The notes: generated from the letters alone by a model not told the origin. A stretch of 50,854 nucleotides of DNA from Persephonella sp. (GCF_027023985.1 NZ_JALVTW010000009.1:1-50854); one strand, 5' to 3'; positions 8,679 through 18,236 are shown, numbered from the stretch's first letter. Numbers and translations are program-made.

Positions 8679-8996
8679 TTATGAAATTGGCAGACAGGGA
8701 TATAAGCTTTCCGCTTTACCGTCTAATTTTCTTCCCCCTTCCTCAAGGAAATATCTAATCATTCCCTTTGGAGTTCCTTCTATTTTTATTGAGTAGCCAT
8801 TACCATCTTTATATATTTTGTCTGTTTTTAGATTAATTACCATTTCTCCTGCTTTATTATCATTTTCATCAAAAACTTCAATTAACATATGTTCTTTTCC
8901 CAGCTGATAAACCATTACACAGCCATTTTGGATATCTGGATATTCTTTTTTGACCAGTTCTTTTACAAATTCCGGAATGTTTTCTATCTTCTTCAT
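8679..8996 (-). CDS. Conserved-looking small protein of unknown function
   Basis: 105 residues, cytoplasmic (no signal peptide or membrane segment). I do not recognise the family. The sequence looks like a small alpha/beta protein: an N-terminal helix (IPEFVKELVKKEY), then alternating strands (CVMVYQLGKEHMLIEVFDE, GEMVINLKTDKIY, GYSIKIEGTPKGM). A good ribosome site (AGGAG 8 bases before the ATG) supports the start. It follows the 191-residue gene by 12 bases on the same strand and ends just before the tRNA-Leu, so it is probably the last gene of the lpx-linked operon. Confidence 0.75.
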   Translation of the reverse strand: MKKIENIPEFVKELVKKEYPDIQNGCVMVYQLGKEHMLIEVFDENDNKAGEMVINLKTDKIYKDGNGYSIKIEGTPKGMIRYFLEEGGRKLDGKAESLYPCLPIS

Positions 8997-9008
8997 GGCC
9001 GCTCTCCT

Positions 9009-9584
9009 TTAGATATTGTATTTTTCTTTTATTAACTGCCTTATTATTGATTTCAAAACCTTTTCTGCCTCTATATTTGTCAATATAAATTCTTTTTTTA
9101 GTTTTTCTATAGCTTTTTTCTGGAGAGCCTTTTTTTCCTCAGTTGGCATCTGTTTCCACAGATAGTTAATGACTTTTGTTTCTATGGCTATTTCTTGTAG
9201 TTCTTCTGGAATGTTTTCTATGTTTAATACTTCTTCTGGAATATTCAGCCTGTAAACTATTTCTTGCCAGTTTTTCTGTAGAGTATTTACAGTTTTAAGT
9301 GTTTCTTCTTTTGGTTTAACAGGTTTCTTAATATATTCTCTTAAAAAGGATAAATTCATTTTTTTCCTTTTTTCCGGAGGATATCTGGAAGCCTCTTTCC
9401 TTATAAGTTCCTTTAAGGTCTCAATAGGTATCTCTTTTTTTATACATTCTTTTAAGATTTGTTTATCTGTAGCTGAAAGGGAAATATTATAACCAGTTAC
9501 CCTTTTGATAAAGTTAGAGACTTTTCTAATATAAGCTGTTTCTGAAAGTTTTTGAGCCATAAGATTTTTTCGGATTAAAGGCAA
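9009..9584 (-). CDS. Helical protein of unknown function, lpx-linked
   Basis: 191 residues, very rich in Lys and Glu, predicted almost entirely helical, with no signal peptide. The first 80 residues (YNISLSATDKQILKECIKK, then EIPIETLKELIRKEASRYP) recall a short domain seen in unrelated delta-proteobacterial proteins in which a helix turn introduces a GIPL segment; no function is known for it. The start is uncertain: TTG at 9584 gives the longest form, while ATG at 9560 (MAQKLSE) is equally plausible, and neither has a clear ribosome site. It lies 5 bases after lpxI. Confidence 0.7.
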   Translation of the reverse strand: MPLIRKNLMAQKLSETAYIRKVSNFIKRVTGYNISLSATDKQILKECIKKEIPIETLKELIRKEASRYPPEKRKKMNLSFLREYIKKPVKPKEETLKTVNTLQKNWQEIVYRLNIPEEVLNIENIPEELQEIAIETKVINYLWKQMPTEEKKALQKKAIEKLKKEFILTNIEAEKVLKSIIRQLIKEKYNI

Positions 9585-9589
9585 TAAAG

Positions 9590-10405
9590 CTAAATATTTG
9601 ATAAATCAAAACCTATAACAGAAATACCGTATTTTTGGGCTAATTTTTTAAATTCTTCCCTTTCCACTAAAAATGTTTTCCCTGCCTCTATGGCAAGAAG
9701 TTTTGCCTTAGCTTTTTTCATAGATTTAAGGGTTTTAGTTCCAATAACAGGAACATCATATCTCATATCTTGATTTTTCCTTGCGACTTTACAAACGACT
9801 GTGTTTTCTCCTGCAAGCTCTCCGCCTCTTATTATGCACTTGTCTGTGCCTTCTAATCCCTCTACAGCAACTACTATTTTGTCTTTGACAACAACCGTCT
9901 GGCCAATATCAAGCTCTGCCACTTCTTTTGCTATTTTTAAACCAAATTCTGCATCTTCTATAAAGTGTTTTTCCGGATATTCTCCTGCAATTAAGCCTTC
10001 AGGAACCAAAAGGGAAGATAGATACGGCGTTGGGTCAATTGGATTAAATCCTTCTTTCTGAAGCTCTTTTAAAACTGCCTCAAGGATAGATTTTGCTCTT
10101 TTGTCCATTAATTGATTAAAAAATGTTCGTGCCCTTTTATCAAATCTGTGGATAGATTTTATAAGGTGAAAATGCTCTATTTTTCCCAGCATTACAACAT
10201 CAGATATATTATCTGCTTTCATACTGTCTATTAGCTTTTGACCTTCACCTAAATAAAGCCATTGAGTTGGTGCTATATTCTGAATTTTTTTGTCTGTAAT
10301 TCCTTTGATTGCATAGATTTTTAAGGATTTGCCTTGATTTACAGCTGACTTTGCAAATTCTACAGGAAGTTCTCCTGCACCTGCTATGAGACCAATTTTG
10401 CTCAT
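9590..10405 (-). CDS. lpxI: UDP-2,3-diacylglucosamine pyrophosphatase LpxI
   Basis: 271 residues of the LpxI (formerly DUF1009) family, which hydrolyses UDP-2,3-diacylglucosamine to lipid X in lipid A synthesis. It replaces the unrelated LpxH. Recognised by the N-terminal IGLIAGAGELPVEFA, the middle segment GFNPIDPTPYLSSLL followed by LVPEG, and the C-terminal DMRYDVPVIGTKTLKSMKKA and AIEAGKTFLVE. It overlaps lpxA by 4 bases, so the two steps are probably translationally coupled. Full length for the family. The active-site Asp usually found near the C-terminus corresponds to the DVPVIG segment. Confidence 0.93.
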   Translation of the reverse strand: MSKIGLIAGAGELPVEFAKSAVNQGKSLKIYAIKGITDKKIQNIAPTQWLYLGEGQKLIDSMKADNISDVVMLGKIEHFHLIKSIHRFDKRARTFFNQLMDKRAKSILEAVLKELQKEGFNPIDPTPYLSSLLVPEGLIAGEYPEKHFIEDAEFGLKIAKEVAELDIGQTVVVKDKIVVAVEGLEGTDKCIIRGGELAGENTVVCKVARKNQDMRYDVPVIGTKTLKSMKKAKAKLLAIEAGKTFLVEREEFKKLAQKYGISVIGFDLSNI

Positions 10406-11202
10406 TTCTTTTTCTTGGATGCTTCCGGAGCTATTCCTCTTTTTGAGGTTTTAATAAAATCAAGTAGCATTTTTATTTCTGGAGTTTGAGGAAGTTTTTG
10501 TTCTACTTCTTTGATACCTTCCTCCAGTGTTGGTGCTGTTCTGAATATTATTCTATAGGCTTCTTTAATCAATTTAATCTGTTCAGGGGTAAATCCCCTT
10601 CTTTTGAGCCCAACCAGATTTAATCCATATAACATAGCGTGGTTTTTTGAAGCTCTTGTAAAAGGTGGAATATCTTTATCTACTGCTGATGCCCCGCCTA
10701 CCATTGCATAATCACCAACTCTGCAGAACTGATGAATTGGTGTAAGTCCACCTATAAAAACATAGTTACCAATTTTCACATGACCTGCGAGGGTTACAGC
10801 ATTTGCAAGTATAGTATCATGACCAACTTTGCAATCATGGGCTATATGGACATAAGCCATAAGATAAGTATTATCTCCTATTCTTGTTATACCATCATCA
10901 AAGGAAGTTCCTCTATGAATAGTGGTATATTCTCTTATAGTTACATTATTACCTATTTCCACATAGGTTTCTTCCCCTTTAAATCCAAGGTGCTGGGGAA
11001 TACCTCCTATGACAACTCCTTCAGAAATATTACAATTTTCACCGATTGTAGTGAAATTTTTGATTTTTACATTTGAAGAAATTTCTGTGTTATCACCAAT
11101 CTTTACATGATCTTCAATAATAGAAAAGGGGCCAACTTTTACGTTGACCCCTAATTCTGCTTTATCTGAAACAATTGCTGTTGGATGGATTTCTACGCTC
11201 AA
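10402..11202 (-). CDS. lpxA: UDP-N-acetylglucosamine acyltransferase LpxA
   Basis: 266 residues. LpxA transfers a 3-hydroxyacyl chain from ACP to UDP-GlcNAc, the first step of lipid A synthesis. The N-terminal two thirds are hexapeptide repeats of the left-handed beta helix (HPTAIVSDKAELGVNVKVG; IGDNTYLMAYVHIAHDCKVG, including the catalytic His; CRVGDYAMVGGASAVDKDIPP). The C-terminal helical domain follows (LKRRGFTPEQIKLIKEAYR). The start codon is TTG at 11202, with GGTGG four bases before it. It lies 9 bases after trxA and overlaps lpxI, showing an outer membrane with lipid A. Confidence 0.96.
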   Translation of the reverse strand: MSVEIHPTAIVSDKAELGVNVKVGPFSIIEDHVKIGDNTEISSNVKIKNFTTIGENCNISEGVVIGGIPQHLGFKGEETYVEIGNNVTIREYTTIHRGTSFDDGITRIGDNTYLMAYVHIAHDCKVGHDTILANAVTLAGHVKIGNYVFIGGLTPIHQFCRVGDYAMVGGASAVDKDIPPFTRASKNHAMLYGLNLVGLKRRGFTPEQIKLIKEAYRIIFRTAPTLEEGIKEVEQKLPQTPEIKMLLDFIKTSKRGIAPEASKKKK

Positions 11203-11211
11203 TTATCCACC

Positions 11212-11529
11212 TTATACAAGGAGACTTTTAAGAACTTCTTTAGGTTGAACACCTACTTTTGTATCAACAACCTGTCCGTTTTTGAATACCATAATTGTTG
11301 GTATAGCTCTAATACCATATTTCATGGCAATATTTGGATTTTCATCTGTGTTAAGTTTACAAATCTTAGCTTTTCCTTCTAACTCTTCAGCTAATTCCTC
11401 AATTACAGGTGCAATTAATCTACATGGTCCACACCATGGAGCCCAGAAATCAACTAATACTGGTAAATCAGAATTTAAAACCTCCTGTTCCCAGTTAGAT
11501 TCGTTAACTATGCATACTTTGCCAGCCAT
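11212..11529 (-). CDS. trxA: Thioredoxin
   Basis: 105-residue cytoplasmic thioredoxin with the classic active site [14 protein letters not shown] and the cis-proline segment [13 protein letters not shown]. It reduces protein disulfides. It has no export signal, unlike the thioredoxin-like protein in the sox operon. It begins 3 bases after an ArsR-type regulator and is followed by lpxA, all on the minus strand. The regulator-thioredoxin pairing suggests redox- or sulfur-responsive expression, but that is inference. Confidence 0.97.
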   Translation of the reverse strand: MAGKVCIVNESNWEQEVLNSDLPVLVDFWAPWCGPCRLIAPVIEELAEELEGKAKICKLNTDENPNIAMKYGIRAIPTIMVFKNGQVVDTKVGVQPKEVLKSLLV

Positions 11530-11532
11530 ATT

Positions 11533-11844
11533 TTATTCCTCCTTTAGTAGTAGCTTATATATTTCCAGCGCTTTTTTGTTCTTTATATAGTAACAAACAA
11601 TAGAACCCTGTCTTTTATATCCTAATATACCCTTATTTCTTAAAACAGACAAGTGTTGTGATACATTAGGTTGTGGTAAATCCAGTGCTTCCCAGATATG
11701 TTTTACACATTTTTTTCCGGAGCTTAAAAATCCTATGATTTTTAGTCTATTTGGATGGGCAAGAGCTTTTAAAAGCTCAGCATTTTCTTCTAAGAACTCT
11801 TCGTCTTTCCATCTTTCTTTCTCATCATAAACAATTTCTTCCAT
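11533..11844 (-). CDS. ArsR-family transcriptional regulator with two cysteines
   Basis: A winged-helix repressor of about 103 residues: LLKALAHPNRLKIIGFL is the family signature, LPQPNVSQHLSVLRNKGIL is the recognition helix, and the wing follows. The only cysteines that I see are in GKKCVKHI, at the position before the recognition helix used by metal- and thiol-sensing members, and in the wing (SIVCYYI). The ATG at 11844 is preferred over an in-frame GTG at 11856 because AGGTGGGG ends 6 bases upstream of the ATG. It is the first gene of a run that continues into trxA, lpxA and lpxI. The signal could be a metal, a persulfide or disulfide formation; the sequence alone does not decide. Confidence 0.88.
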   Translation of the reverse strand: MEEIVYDEKERWKDEEFLEENAELLKALAHPNRLKIIGFLSSGKKCVKHIWEALDLPQPNVSQHLSVLRNKGILGYKRQGSIVCYYIKNKKALEIYKLLLKEE

Positions 11845-11940
11845 GATATTCCCCACCTATATACGTAATGATATTAGAATAATTATATATCAATTTGTGG
11901 TATAAATAAAGATGTTTTTGATATGTTTGATTAAATAAAA

Positions 11941-11968
11941 AAAAAGAGGGCATTAATGCCCTCTTTTT
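11941..11968 (-). terminator. Rho-independent terminator after sdhE
   Basis: Perfect inverted repeat with arms AAAAAGAGGGCAT and ATGCCCTCTTTTT, whose core is GAGGGCAT/ATGCCCTC. It starts at the last base of the sdhE stop codon. With A and T runs on both sides it could act in both directions, but only minus-strand transcription reaches it from a gene nearby. Confidence 0.88.
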
Positions 11969-12852
11969 TATGCTACTTTTCTGATAATATTTTCAGTTGA
12001 TATAACGTGCTTATTAAGACCAAGTTCTTCCGGTTTTAGACCTATTGCAAGGCCTATCATTTGAGGAAGGTGCAATACAGGCATTCCTATAGTAACACCA
12101 ATTCTTTCTTCTGCTTCTTCTTGCATCGCATCAAGCTGTGTATGGCAAAGTGGACAAGGTGTTACCATAAAGTCTGCTTTTTCTTCTTTTGCAGATTCTG
12201 CATCCATTGCTGTCAGTTTCAGAGTTACTTTATCTTCAGCTGACCAGAAAGAGTGGAATCCACAACAAGCAAGTCTTGCTGTGTGGTCAACTGGATTTCC
12301 ACCGAGTGCTTCTATAACCATCTCTATTGATTTTGGATTATCAGGGTCTTCATATCCGATGAGATATGGAGGTCTTATGATGTGGCAGCCATAAAATGGT
12401 GCTATATTAAAGTCTTTAAGTGGTCTTACAACCATTTCTTTGAGTTTATCCAGACCAACACCATCAATCACTTCCCATAAAAAGTGAGTAACTTCTGAAG
12501 TTCCTTTGTACTCAAGGCCTGCTTCTCTGAGGACTTCGTTAACTGCTTCTCTAAGTTCAGGGTCATTATCAAGTTTAAACTTAGCTTCCCTGAGCATAAG
12601 TGTGCAGGTATTACAGATAGTAAGCATATCAAGTCCAAGTTCTTCGGCAAGTGCAAGGTTCCTTGCATTTATTGTAAGAGCAAGAAATTCATCTTTTTCC
12701 TGAACAGCTCCGGCACCGCAGCATGTTGCAGCTTCCAATTCTATAAGTTCCATTCCAAGCTTTTCTGCAACTAATTTAGTAGATTCGTAAAGCTCGGGAG
12801 CTACACCCTTTGCAGAACATCCTGTATAAAAGGCGTATTTTAATTCAGCCAT
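11968..12852 (-). CDS. CCG-domain subunit of succinate dehydrogenase/fumarate reductase (SdhE/HdrB-like)
   Basis: 294 residues with two cysteine-rich CCG domains like those of heterodisulfide reductase subunit B: ATCCGAG with downstream TICNTC in the first half, and LACCGFHS with downstream [10 protein letters not shown] in the second. Such subunits replace the membrane anchor in non-classical succinate:quinone reductases and fumarate reductases, where they carry a noncubane iron-sulfur cluster and pass electrons to or from quinone or a thiol. It overlaps sdhB by one base. In an organism using the reductive TCA cycle it may work in the fumarate-reducing direction. The flavoprotein (SdhA) is not in this window. 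Confidence 0.88.
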   Translation of the reverse strand: MAELKYAFYTGCSAKGVAPELYESTKLVAEKLGMELIELEAATCCGAGAVQEKDEFLALTINARNLALAEELGLDMLTICNTCTLMLREAKFKLDNDPELREAVNEVLREAGLEYKGTSEVTHFLWEVIDGVGLDKLKEMVVRPLKDFNIAPFYGCHIIRPPYLIGYEDPDNPKSIEMVIEALGGNPVDHTARLACCGFHSFWSAEDKVTLKLTAMDAESAKEEKADFMVTPCPLCHTQLDAMQEEAEERIGVTIGMPVLHLPQMIGLAIGLKPEELGLNKHVISTENIIRKVA

Positions 12853-13916
12853 TACTCATTACCTCCAGTTTCTGCATAGTTAAGTCTTTTTCTTGTTTTT
12901 CTTTTATCCTCATAAATAACACCCATAATTTGTGGAAGTCTAATTTTGACTTCTTTTTCTTTTTGTTTTGCAACTTCATATATTTTTTGAACTTCATCAA
13001 GTCTTTTTATTTTATGACCACCGAAGAAATCAGCATAATTAACTTTCCCTTTGAACATCATTTTAATTCCAAATGGTGCCCTTTTAATAGCACCAAGAAT
13101 TCCTTCCTGTCTCATTGGAAGAAGCATCTCGTTTAAGAGACCCCTGTTGTATATATCCTGTTCAAATATTTCTGCGTGGATTTCGCCGGGAGTTTTATAT
13201 CCGGCTTCAGCAGCCATTATTCTCAGTCTGATTATGTTTTCATAAGGCTGGACTTCTTTTGGACACCTGGTTGTGCATTCCATACATCTGACACACCATT
13301 CAAGGTTGAAATCTTCTAATATTGCTTCAAATCTTGCTTTTTTCTCACCATCTCTTGTATCTGCTATAAATCTGTAAGCCTTTGAATGAACCATAGGACC
13401 TAAGAAATCTTTATTAGCTTTTAATGCATTACAGTCTGACATACAGGAAGCACAAAGAATACAGTCTGAAGCAAAATCTATTCTGTGGTGGTCATAAGGG
13501 TCTTGTCTATATTCTGTTCCATCTTTTGGAGGGGGAGCTTTTGGGATAAACCATGGTTTAACTTTTTTCAGTTTATCAATAAGCCAGTCCATATCATAGA
13601 TTAGGTCTTTAAGTGGTCTTACATTTCCTATAGGCTCAACTGTAATTGTATCTGTTTGATATTTTTCAAGAAGATGTGTTATCTGGACTTTACAGGCCAA
13701 TGTTGCGTGACCGTTTATTCTCATAGCACAGGAACCACAAATAGCAGCACGGCAGTTATAACGGAAGGATATTGTCGGGTCTTGTTCTTCCTTTGCCTTG
13801 AAAAGTGCAGCAAGAACTGTCATTCCTTTTTCAACAGGAAGTTCATAGGTCTTGTAATAAGGCTCTGTATCTTTAGTAGGGTCGTATCTGAAAACTCTAA
13901 GTTTAAACTTTTCCAT
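12852..13916 (-). CDS. sdhB: Succinate dehydrogenase/fumarate reductase iron-sulfur subunit
   Basis: About 354 residues. The N-terminal ferredoxin domain binds a 2Fe-2S cluster ([11 protein letters not shown] and a fourth Cys in LACK). The C-terminal domain has [11 protein letters not shown] and [15 protein letters not shown]. In classical SdhB the second of these motifs lacks one cysteine and holds a 3Fe-4S cluster; here that position is Cys, so a second 4Fe-4S cluster is likely, as described for SdhE-type enzymes. The protein is about 100 residues longer than classical SdhB, with a Lys-rich tail. I chose ATG 13916, which has GGTGGG just upstream, rather than the longer frame to 14084. It pairs with the CCG subunit downstream. 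Confidence 0.93.
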   Translation of the reverse strand: MEKFKLRVFRYDPTKDTEPYYKTYELPVEKGMTVLAALFKAKEEQDPTISFRYNCRAAICGSCAMRINGHATLACKVQITHLLEKYQTDTITVEPIGNVRPLKDLIYDMDWLIDKLKKVKPWFIPKAPPPKDGTEYRQDPYDHHRIDFASDCILCASCMSDCNALKANKDFLGPMVHSKAYRFIADTRDGEKKARFEAILEDFNLEWCVRCMECTTRCPKEVQPYENIIRLRIMAAEAGYKTPGEIHAEIFEQDIYNRGLLNEMLLPMRQEGILGAIKRAPFGIKMMFKGKVNYADFFGGHKIKRLDEVQKIYEVAKQKEKEVKIRLPQIMGVIYEDKRKTRKRLNYAETGGNE

Positions 13917-14031
13917 CGTCCCACCTCTTCCTTTTGAAATAAGCACTGGTTGTTTAATTTTAAAAGGTTTTTCTGGAAAAATCAAAGTTTTTATAATCAA
14001 ATATATTTTTATATATAAGGGTGGCATAAAT

Positions 14032-14046
14032 ATATGCTTTGCATAT
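14032..14046. promoter_or_regulatory. Palindrome between sdhB and the archaemetzincin gene
   Basis: Inverted repeat ATATGC-TTT-GCATAT ending 11 bases before the archaemetzincin ATG, extendable outward with one mismatch or bulge in A+T-rich flanks. It may be an operator in the divergent sdhB/archaemetzincin interval or a short stem in the leader RNA. Weak evidence. Confidence 0.3.
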
Positions 14047-14057
14047 TTTATTAAGAT

Positions 14058-14597
14058 ATGAACTATACAGGTATCACCATACAACCTTATTATCCTGAAG
14101 ATAATTTTGATAAGGAAACTTTAACAAAAAGATTAGAGGATGTATTCTATCTACCTGTTAAATGGCTACCTCCTGCAGAAGTTCCACAGATTGCCTATAA
14201 TCCGGCCAGAAACCAGTTTATTGGTGATTATTTCTTAAGGGAACTTATTAATGTAAAAGACAATAAAGAAATTGCCCTTGGTATTGTTTCTGTGGATTTA
14301 TATGAGCCTGAACTAAATTTTGTATTTGGGGTGGCTTCTGCAGTTACAAAGACTGCTGTTATATCAACTTACCGTTTACATAACACTTTTTACGGACTTC
14401 CGGAAAATAAACAAATTTTTATTGACAGAATAACGAAAGAAGCAGTTCATGAAATAGGGCATACCCTTGGCCTTGGACATTGCCCTAATCCTGAATGTGT
14501 TATGCATTTTTCCAATTCTATAGTAGATACAGACCGTAAAAGCTATCTATTCTGTCCTTCATGTTATCAAAAAGTCCAAGCTGCAATTGGTTTATAA
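14058..14597 (+). CDS. amzA: Archaemetzincin-type zinc metalloprotease
   Basis: 179 residues with the archaemetzincin signature: HEIGHTLGLGHC (zinc ligands and catalytic Glu) followed by the cysteine pattern CPNPECVM and CPSC, which forms the second zinc site. The family are presumed cytosolic aminopeptidases or proteases with poorly known substrates, common in archaea and vertebrates and scattered in bacteria. No signal peptide is present. It reads away from sdhB and ends 30 bases before hisS. The ribosome site is weak (only TTAAGAT before the ATG), which may mean low expression. Confidence 0.92.
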   Translation: MNYTGITIQPYYPEDNFDKETLTKRLEDVFYLPVKWLPPAEVPQIAYNPARNQFIGDYFLRELINVKDNKEIALGIVSVDLYEPELNFVFGVASAVTKTAVISTYRLHNTFYGLPENKQIFIDRITKEAVHEIGHTLGLGHCPNPECVMHFSNSIVDTDRKSYLFCPSCYQKVQAAIGL

Positions 14598-14627
14598 TTT
14601 TGTTAAAACATCTCCGGAGGAGAAAAC

Positions 14628-15863
14628 TTGTCTGAGATAAAAAAAATCAGAGGATTTCAGGATATATACGGAGAAAATGCAAAAAAATATAGATATGTTG
14701 TTGATACTGCCAGAAAAATATTTGAGAAATATAATTTCAGCGAAATAATTCTTCCTTATGTTGAAGATGTTTCTTTATTTGTAAGGTCTGTAGGAGAAGC
14801 CACAGATATTGTCCAGAAAGAGATGTATGTATTTGAAGACAAAGGAGGCAGAAAGGTAGCCCTTAGACCTGAAGGAACGGCAAGTGCAGTCAGAGCTTAT
14901 ATTGAGGAAAGAATGTATGCACAAGGAGGATACCATAAGCTATTTTATGAAGGTGCTATGTTTAGACATGAAAGACCTCAGGCAGGAAGATACAGACAGT
15001 TTCACCAGATTGGTGCAGAGATTTTCGGGGTTTCTTCCCCTATGGCAGATGCAGAACTGATTAAAATGGTCAGTGATATCCTGAAAAACCTTGGAATTTC
15101 TACAAGACTTGAAATTAACACCCTCGGAGATTTTGAAAGTAGAAAAAAGTATATGGAAGTGCTCAGAGAATTTTTAGAAAGTAAAAGGGAGTTTTTATGT
15201 AAAGACTGTCAAAGTAGAATAGAGAGAAATCCCCTTAGAGTTTTAGACTGCAAAGTTGAAGGCTGTAAAGAAATCACAAAGGAAGCACCGGCTCTTATAG
15301 ATTTCTTATCTGAAGAAAGCCTTAAAAGATATGAAGAATTAAAAGAGTATTTAAAAGCTTTAAATATAGAATTTGTTGAAAATCCAAGACTGGTTAGGGG
15401 CTTGGACTATTACACTGATACGGTCTTTGAGTTTATCACAGATAAAATCGGTGCACAGGGGACTGTTGCTGCAGGCGGGAGATACGATACATTGGTGAAA
15501 CAGCTTGGAGGTCCTGACACTCCGGCACTGGGATTTGCAGCAGGAGTAGAGAGATTAATGCTTCTGGTGGAAAATTTACCAGAGGATAAACCTCTTGTGG
15601 TTGTGATACCTGTTGTTTCTGAATTTAATATTCAGGCATTAAAAGCAGCAGAAAAGCTGAGAAAAAACGGTATGAGAACAGAACTACTTCTTAAAGAAGG
15701 AAGTCTAAAATCAAAGATGAAAACAGCAAACAAACTTGGCGGTAAATTTGTTGTTTTTATATCAGAAAAACCTGAGCTAAAGGATATGGAAACAGGGGAA
15801 CAGGAAATATTTGAGAATATAGATGACCTTATAGATGTTTTGAAAGACAAAATTCAGGTTTGA
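14628..15863 (+). CDS. hisS: Histidyl-tRNA synthetase
   Basis: 411 residues. It charges tRNA-His with histidine. Class II motifs are visible: motif 2 region MFRHERPQAGRYRQFHQIGAE, the histidine-specific loops LVRGLDYYTDTVFEF and GGRYDTLVKQLGG, and motif 3 GFAAGVERLML. The C-terminal anticodon-binding domain follows (VVIPVVSEFN..ALKAAEKLR). The start is TTG at 14628 with a strong ribosome site (CCGGAGGAG) upstream. It is slightly shorter than the usual 420-430 residues but complete. The HisA1/HisA2 loops argue for HisS rather than the regulatory paralogue HisZ. Confidence 0.96.
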   Translation: MSEIKKIRGFQDIYGENAKKYRYVVDTARKIFEKYNFSEIILPYVEDVSLFVRSVGEATDIVQKEMYVFEDKGGRKVALRPEGTASAVRAYIEERMYAQGGYHKLFYEGAMFRHERPQAGRYRQFHQIGAEIFGVSSPMADAELIKMVSDILKNLGISTRLEINTLGDFESRKKYMEVLREFLESKREFLCKDCQSRIERNPLRVLDCKVEGCKEITKEAPALIDFLSEESLKRYEELKEYLKALNIEFVENPRLVRGLDYYTDTVFEFITDKIGAQGTVAAGGRYDTLVKQLGGPDTPALGFAAGVERLMLLVENLPEDKPLVVVIPVVSEFNIQALKAAEKLRKNGMRTELLLKEGSLKSKMKTANKLGGKFVVFISEKPELKDMETGEQEIFENIDDLIDVLKDKIQV

Positions 15864-16267
15864 TTGTTTAATTTTTTATAAAACTCAGCATATTTTCTGT
15901 CTGTTTTGGCTATATGATTTAAAAGCCAGGACAAAGATAAGGCTACAAGTTCATTTAAAGCTTTTTTATCCCCGCTTAAATACCTTTCTTTTTCTTCCTT
16001 ATACAGCTTTATAAACATATCATGAACCTTTTTATGATTTTCAAAATTATCAAATCCCATCTGCTGCATAAATTCTTCCTCAAATTTAAGATGTAAAATT
16101 AGATATTTTTCTAAATCATTAAAGAAATGTTTTATCGCCTCATCTCTATCAACATTACCGGCTAATTCTGTGTAAAAACTATTTAAGATATCCACCAATT
16201 TTTTATGTTGTTGGTCTATTTCCGGAATTCCCAGCTCAAATTCTTTCCCCCATTTTAAGATTTCCAT
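15854..16267 (-). CDS. Bacteriohemerythrin
   Basis: 137 residues forming a four-helix bundle that binds oxygen at a non-heme di-iron site. The ligand pattern is complete: IDQQHKKLVD (His), HLKFEEEFM (His and Glu), HKKVHDMF (His pair) and LLNHIAKTD (His and Asp). Such proteins carry, store or sense O2 in microaerophiles. The ATG has a strong ribosome site (AGGAGGGGGAAG). The gene faces hisS and overlaps its end by 10 bases. An FNR-type palindrome lies about 50 bases upstream of its start, which fits oxygen-responsive control. Confidence 0.94.
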   Translation of the reverse strand: MEILKWGKEFELGIPEIDQQHKKLVDILNSFYTELAGNVDRDEAIKHFFNDLEKYLILHLKFEEEFMQQMGFDNFENHKKVHDMFIKLYKEEKERYLSGDKKALNELVALSLSWLLNHIAKTDRKYAEFYKKLNNQT

Positions 16268-16302
16268 CTTCCCCCTCCTTATTTTTTGTTATAAATCTAT
16301 AG

Positions 16303-16330
16303 TTGACTTTGATAAAAATCAAGTTATATA
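16303..16330 (+). promoter_or_regulatory. Candidate sigma-70-type promoter for tgt
   Basis: TTGACT at 16303-16308 and TATATA at 16325-16330 with a 16-base spacer, about 95 bases upstream of the tgt start. The spacer is occupied entirely by the FNR-like palindrome described separately. Confidence 0.45.
16309..16322. promoter_or_regulatory. FNR/CRP-type palindrome between bacteriohemerythrin and tgt
   Basis: TTGAT-AAAA-ATCAA is an exact match to the classical FNR half-site pair. It lies in the divergent interval: 42 bases upstream of the bacteriohemerythrin start codon on one side, and between the -35 and -10 elements of a possible tgt promoter on the other. A bound regulator could activate the first and block the second. 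No FNR homologue is encoded in this window. Confidence 0.5.
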
Positions 16331-16404
16331 CAATTAACGGAATGTTCTTAAGATATTTTAGTTTGATAACAGTAAACTATATTGAGTATCTTATATTTTC
16401 ATAG

Positions 16405-17565
<1,161 letters not shown>

Positions 17566-17573
17566 GCGGAAAA

Positions 17574-18236
17574 ATGATAGGATTACTGAGAAAAAAGAAA
17601 AAAAAGGATGTAAAAATAGTTTACAGATATCCTAATGAAAGGGTTGCAATATTTATAGATGGCGGAAATATGTTCCATGCCATTAACGCAATGAAGATTA
17701 AGATAAATTATAAAAAACTGGTTGATATATTAAAAAAGGACAGATGGTTACTGAGGGCTTATTTTTATACAGGGGTGCCTTCTGGAGATTTACCTAAAGA
17801 AATAAGGGAGCAACTAAAAAAACAACAGGGATTTTTAAATGAACTGCAAAATCTGGGAATAAAAGTAAAAACTATTCCCCTTAAAAAAACCCCAGAAGGA
17901 TATATAGAAAAAGGAATAGATATCTTAATTGCAACAGATATGATAAGCCTTGCTTTCAAGGATGGCTACGATACGGCTATTCTGGTAAGCGGGGATAGTG
18001 ATTTTGTCCCTGTTGTTGAAAAAATACAGGAGCTTGGCAAAAGGGTAGAAACAGCAGCATTCAAAAAAACAAGCTCCTATGAGCTTAGAAGGGTGAGTGA
18101 TGAGTTTATTCTGCTTGATAATATAAAACATAAATTTTCTGTGCCTTTATATCAGGAGAAAAAACAAGAGCCTGAAAGATTTATTGATAGACTTAAAAAA
18201 TTCTTTGAAAAGCTTTTCAAAAGGAGTAAAAAATGA
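17574..18236 (+). CDS. NYN-domain (PIN-like) putative ribonuclease
   Basis: 220 residues. The NYN domain occupies residues 15-170 with the acidic metal-binding positions expected of a PIN-like nuclease: VAIFIDGGNMFHAI, GIDILIATDMISLA and VSGDSDFVPVVEKIQ. The C-terminal 50 residues are basic and probably disordered or RNA-binding. Family members (LabA/DUF88 type) are thought to act in RNA processing or decay; the substrate here is unknown. It follows tgt by 8 bases and overlaps the next gene by 4, so it is in an operon with tRNA modification, which mildly favours an RNA role. Confidence 0.9.
   Translation: MIGLLRKKKKKDVKIVYRYPNERVAIFIDGGNMFHAINAMKIKINYKKLVDILKKDRWLLRAYFYTGVPSGDLPKEIREQLKKQQGFLNELQNLGIKVKTIPLKKTPEGYIEKGIDILIATDMISLAFKDGYDTAILVSGDSDFVPVVEKIQELGKRVETAAFKKTSSYELRRVSDEFILLDNIKHKFSVPLYQEKKQEPERFIDRLKKFFEKLFKRSKK

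Noticed and set aside
14027-14043. Possible sigma-54 promoter before the archaemetzincin gene (TGGCAT...ATGC)
   Set aside because: The GG and GC pairs are 11 bases apart, not 10, and the -12 element lacks the TTGC form.
13917-14084. Extension of the sdhB frame to 14084
   Set aside because: The extra residues do not resemble SdhB, overlap the start of the archaemetzincin gene, and a good ribosome site precedes the ATG at 13916.
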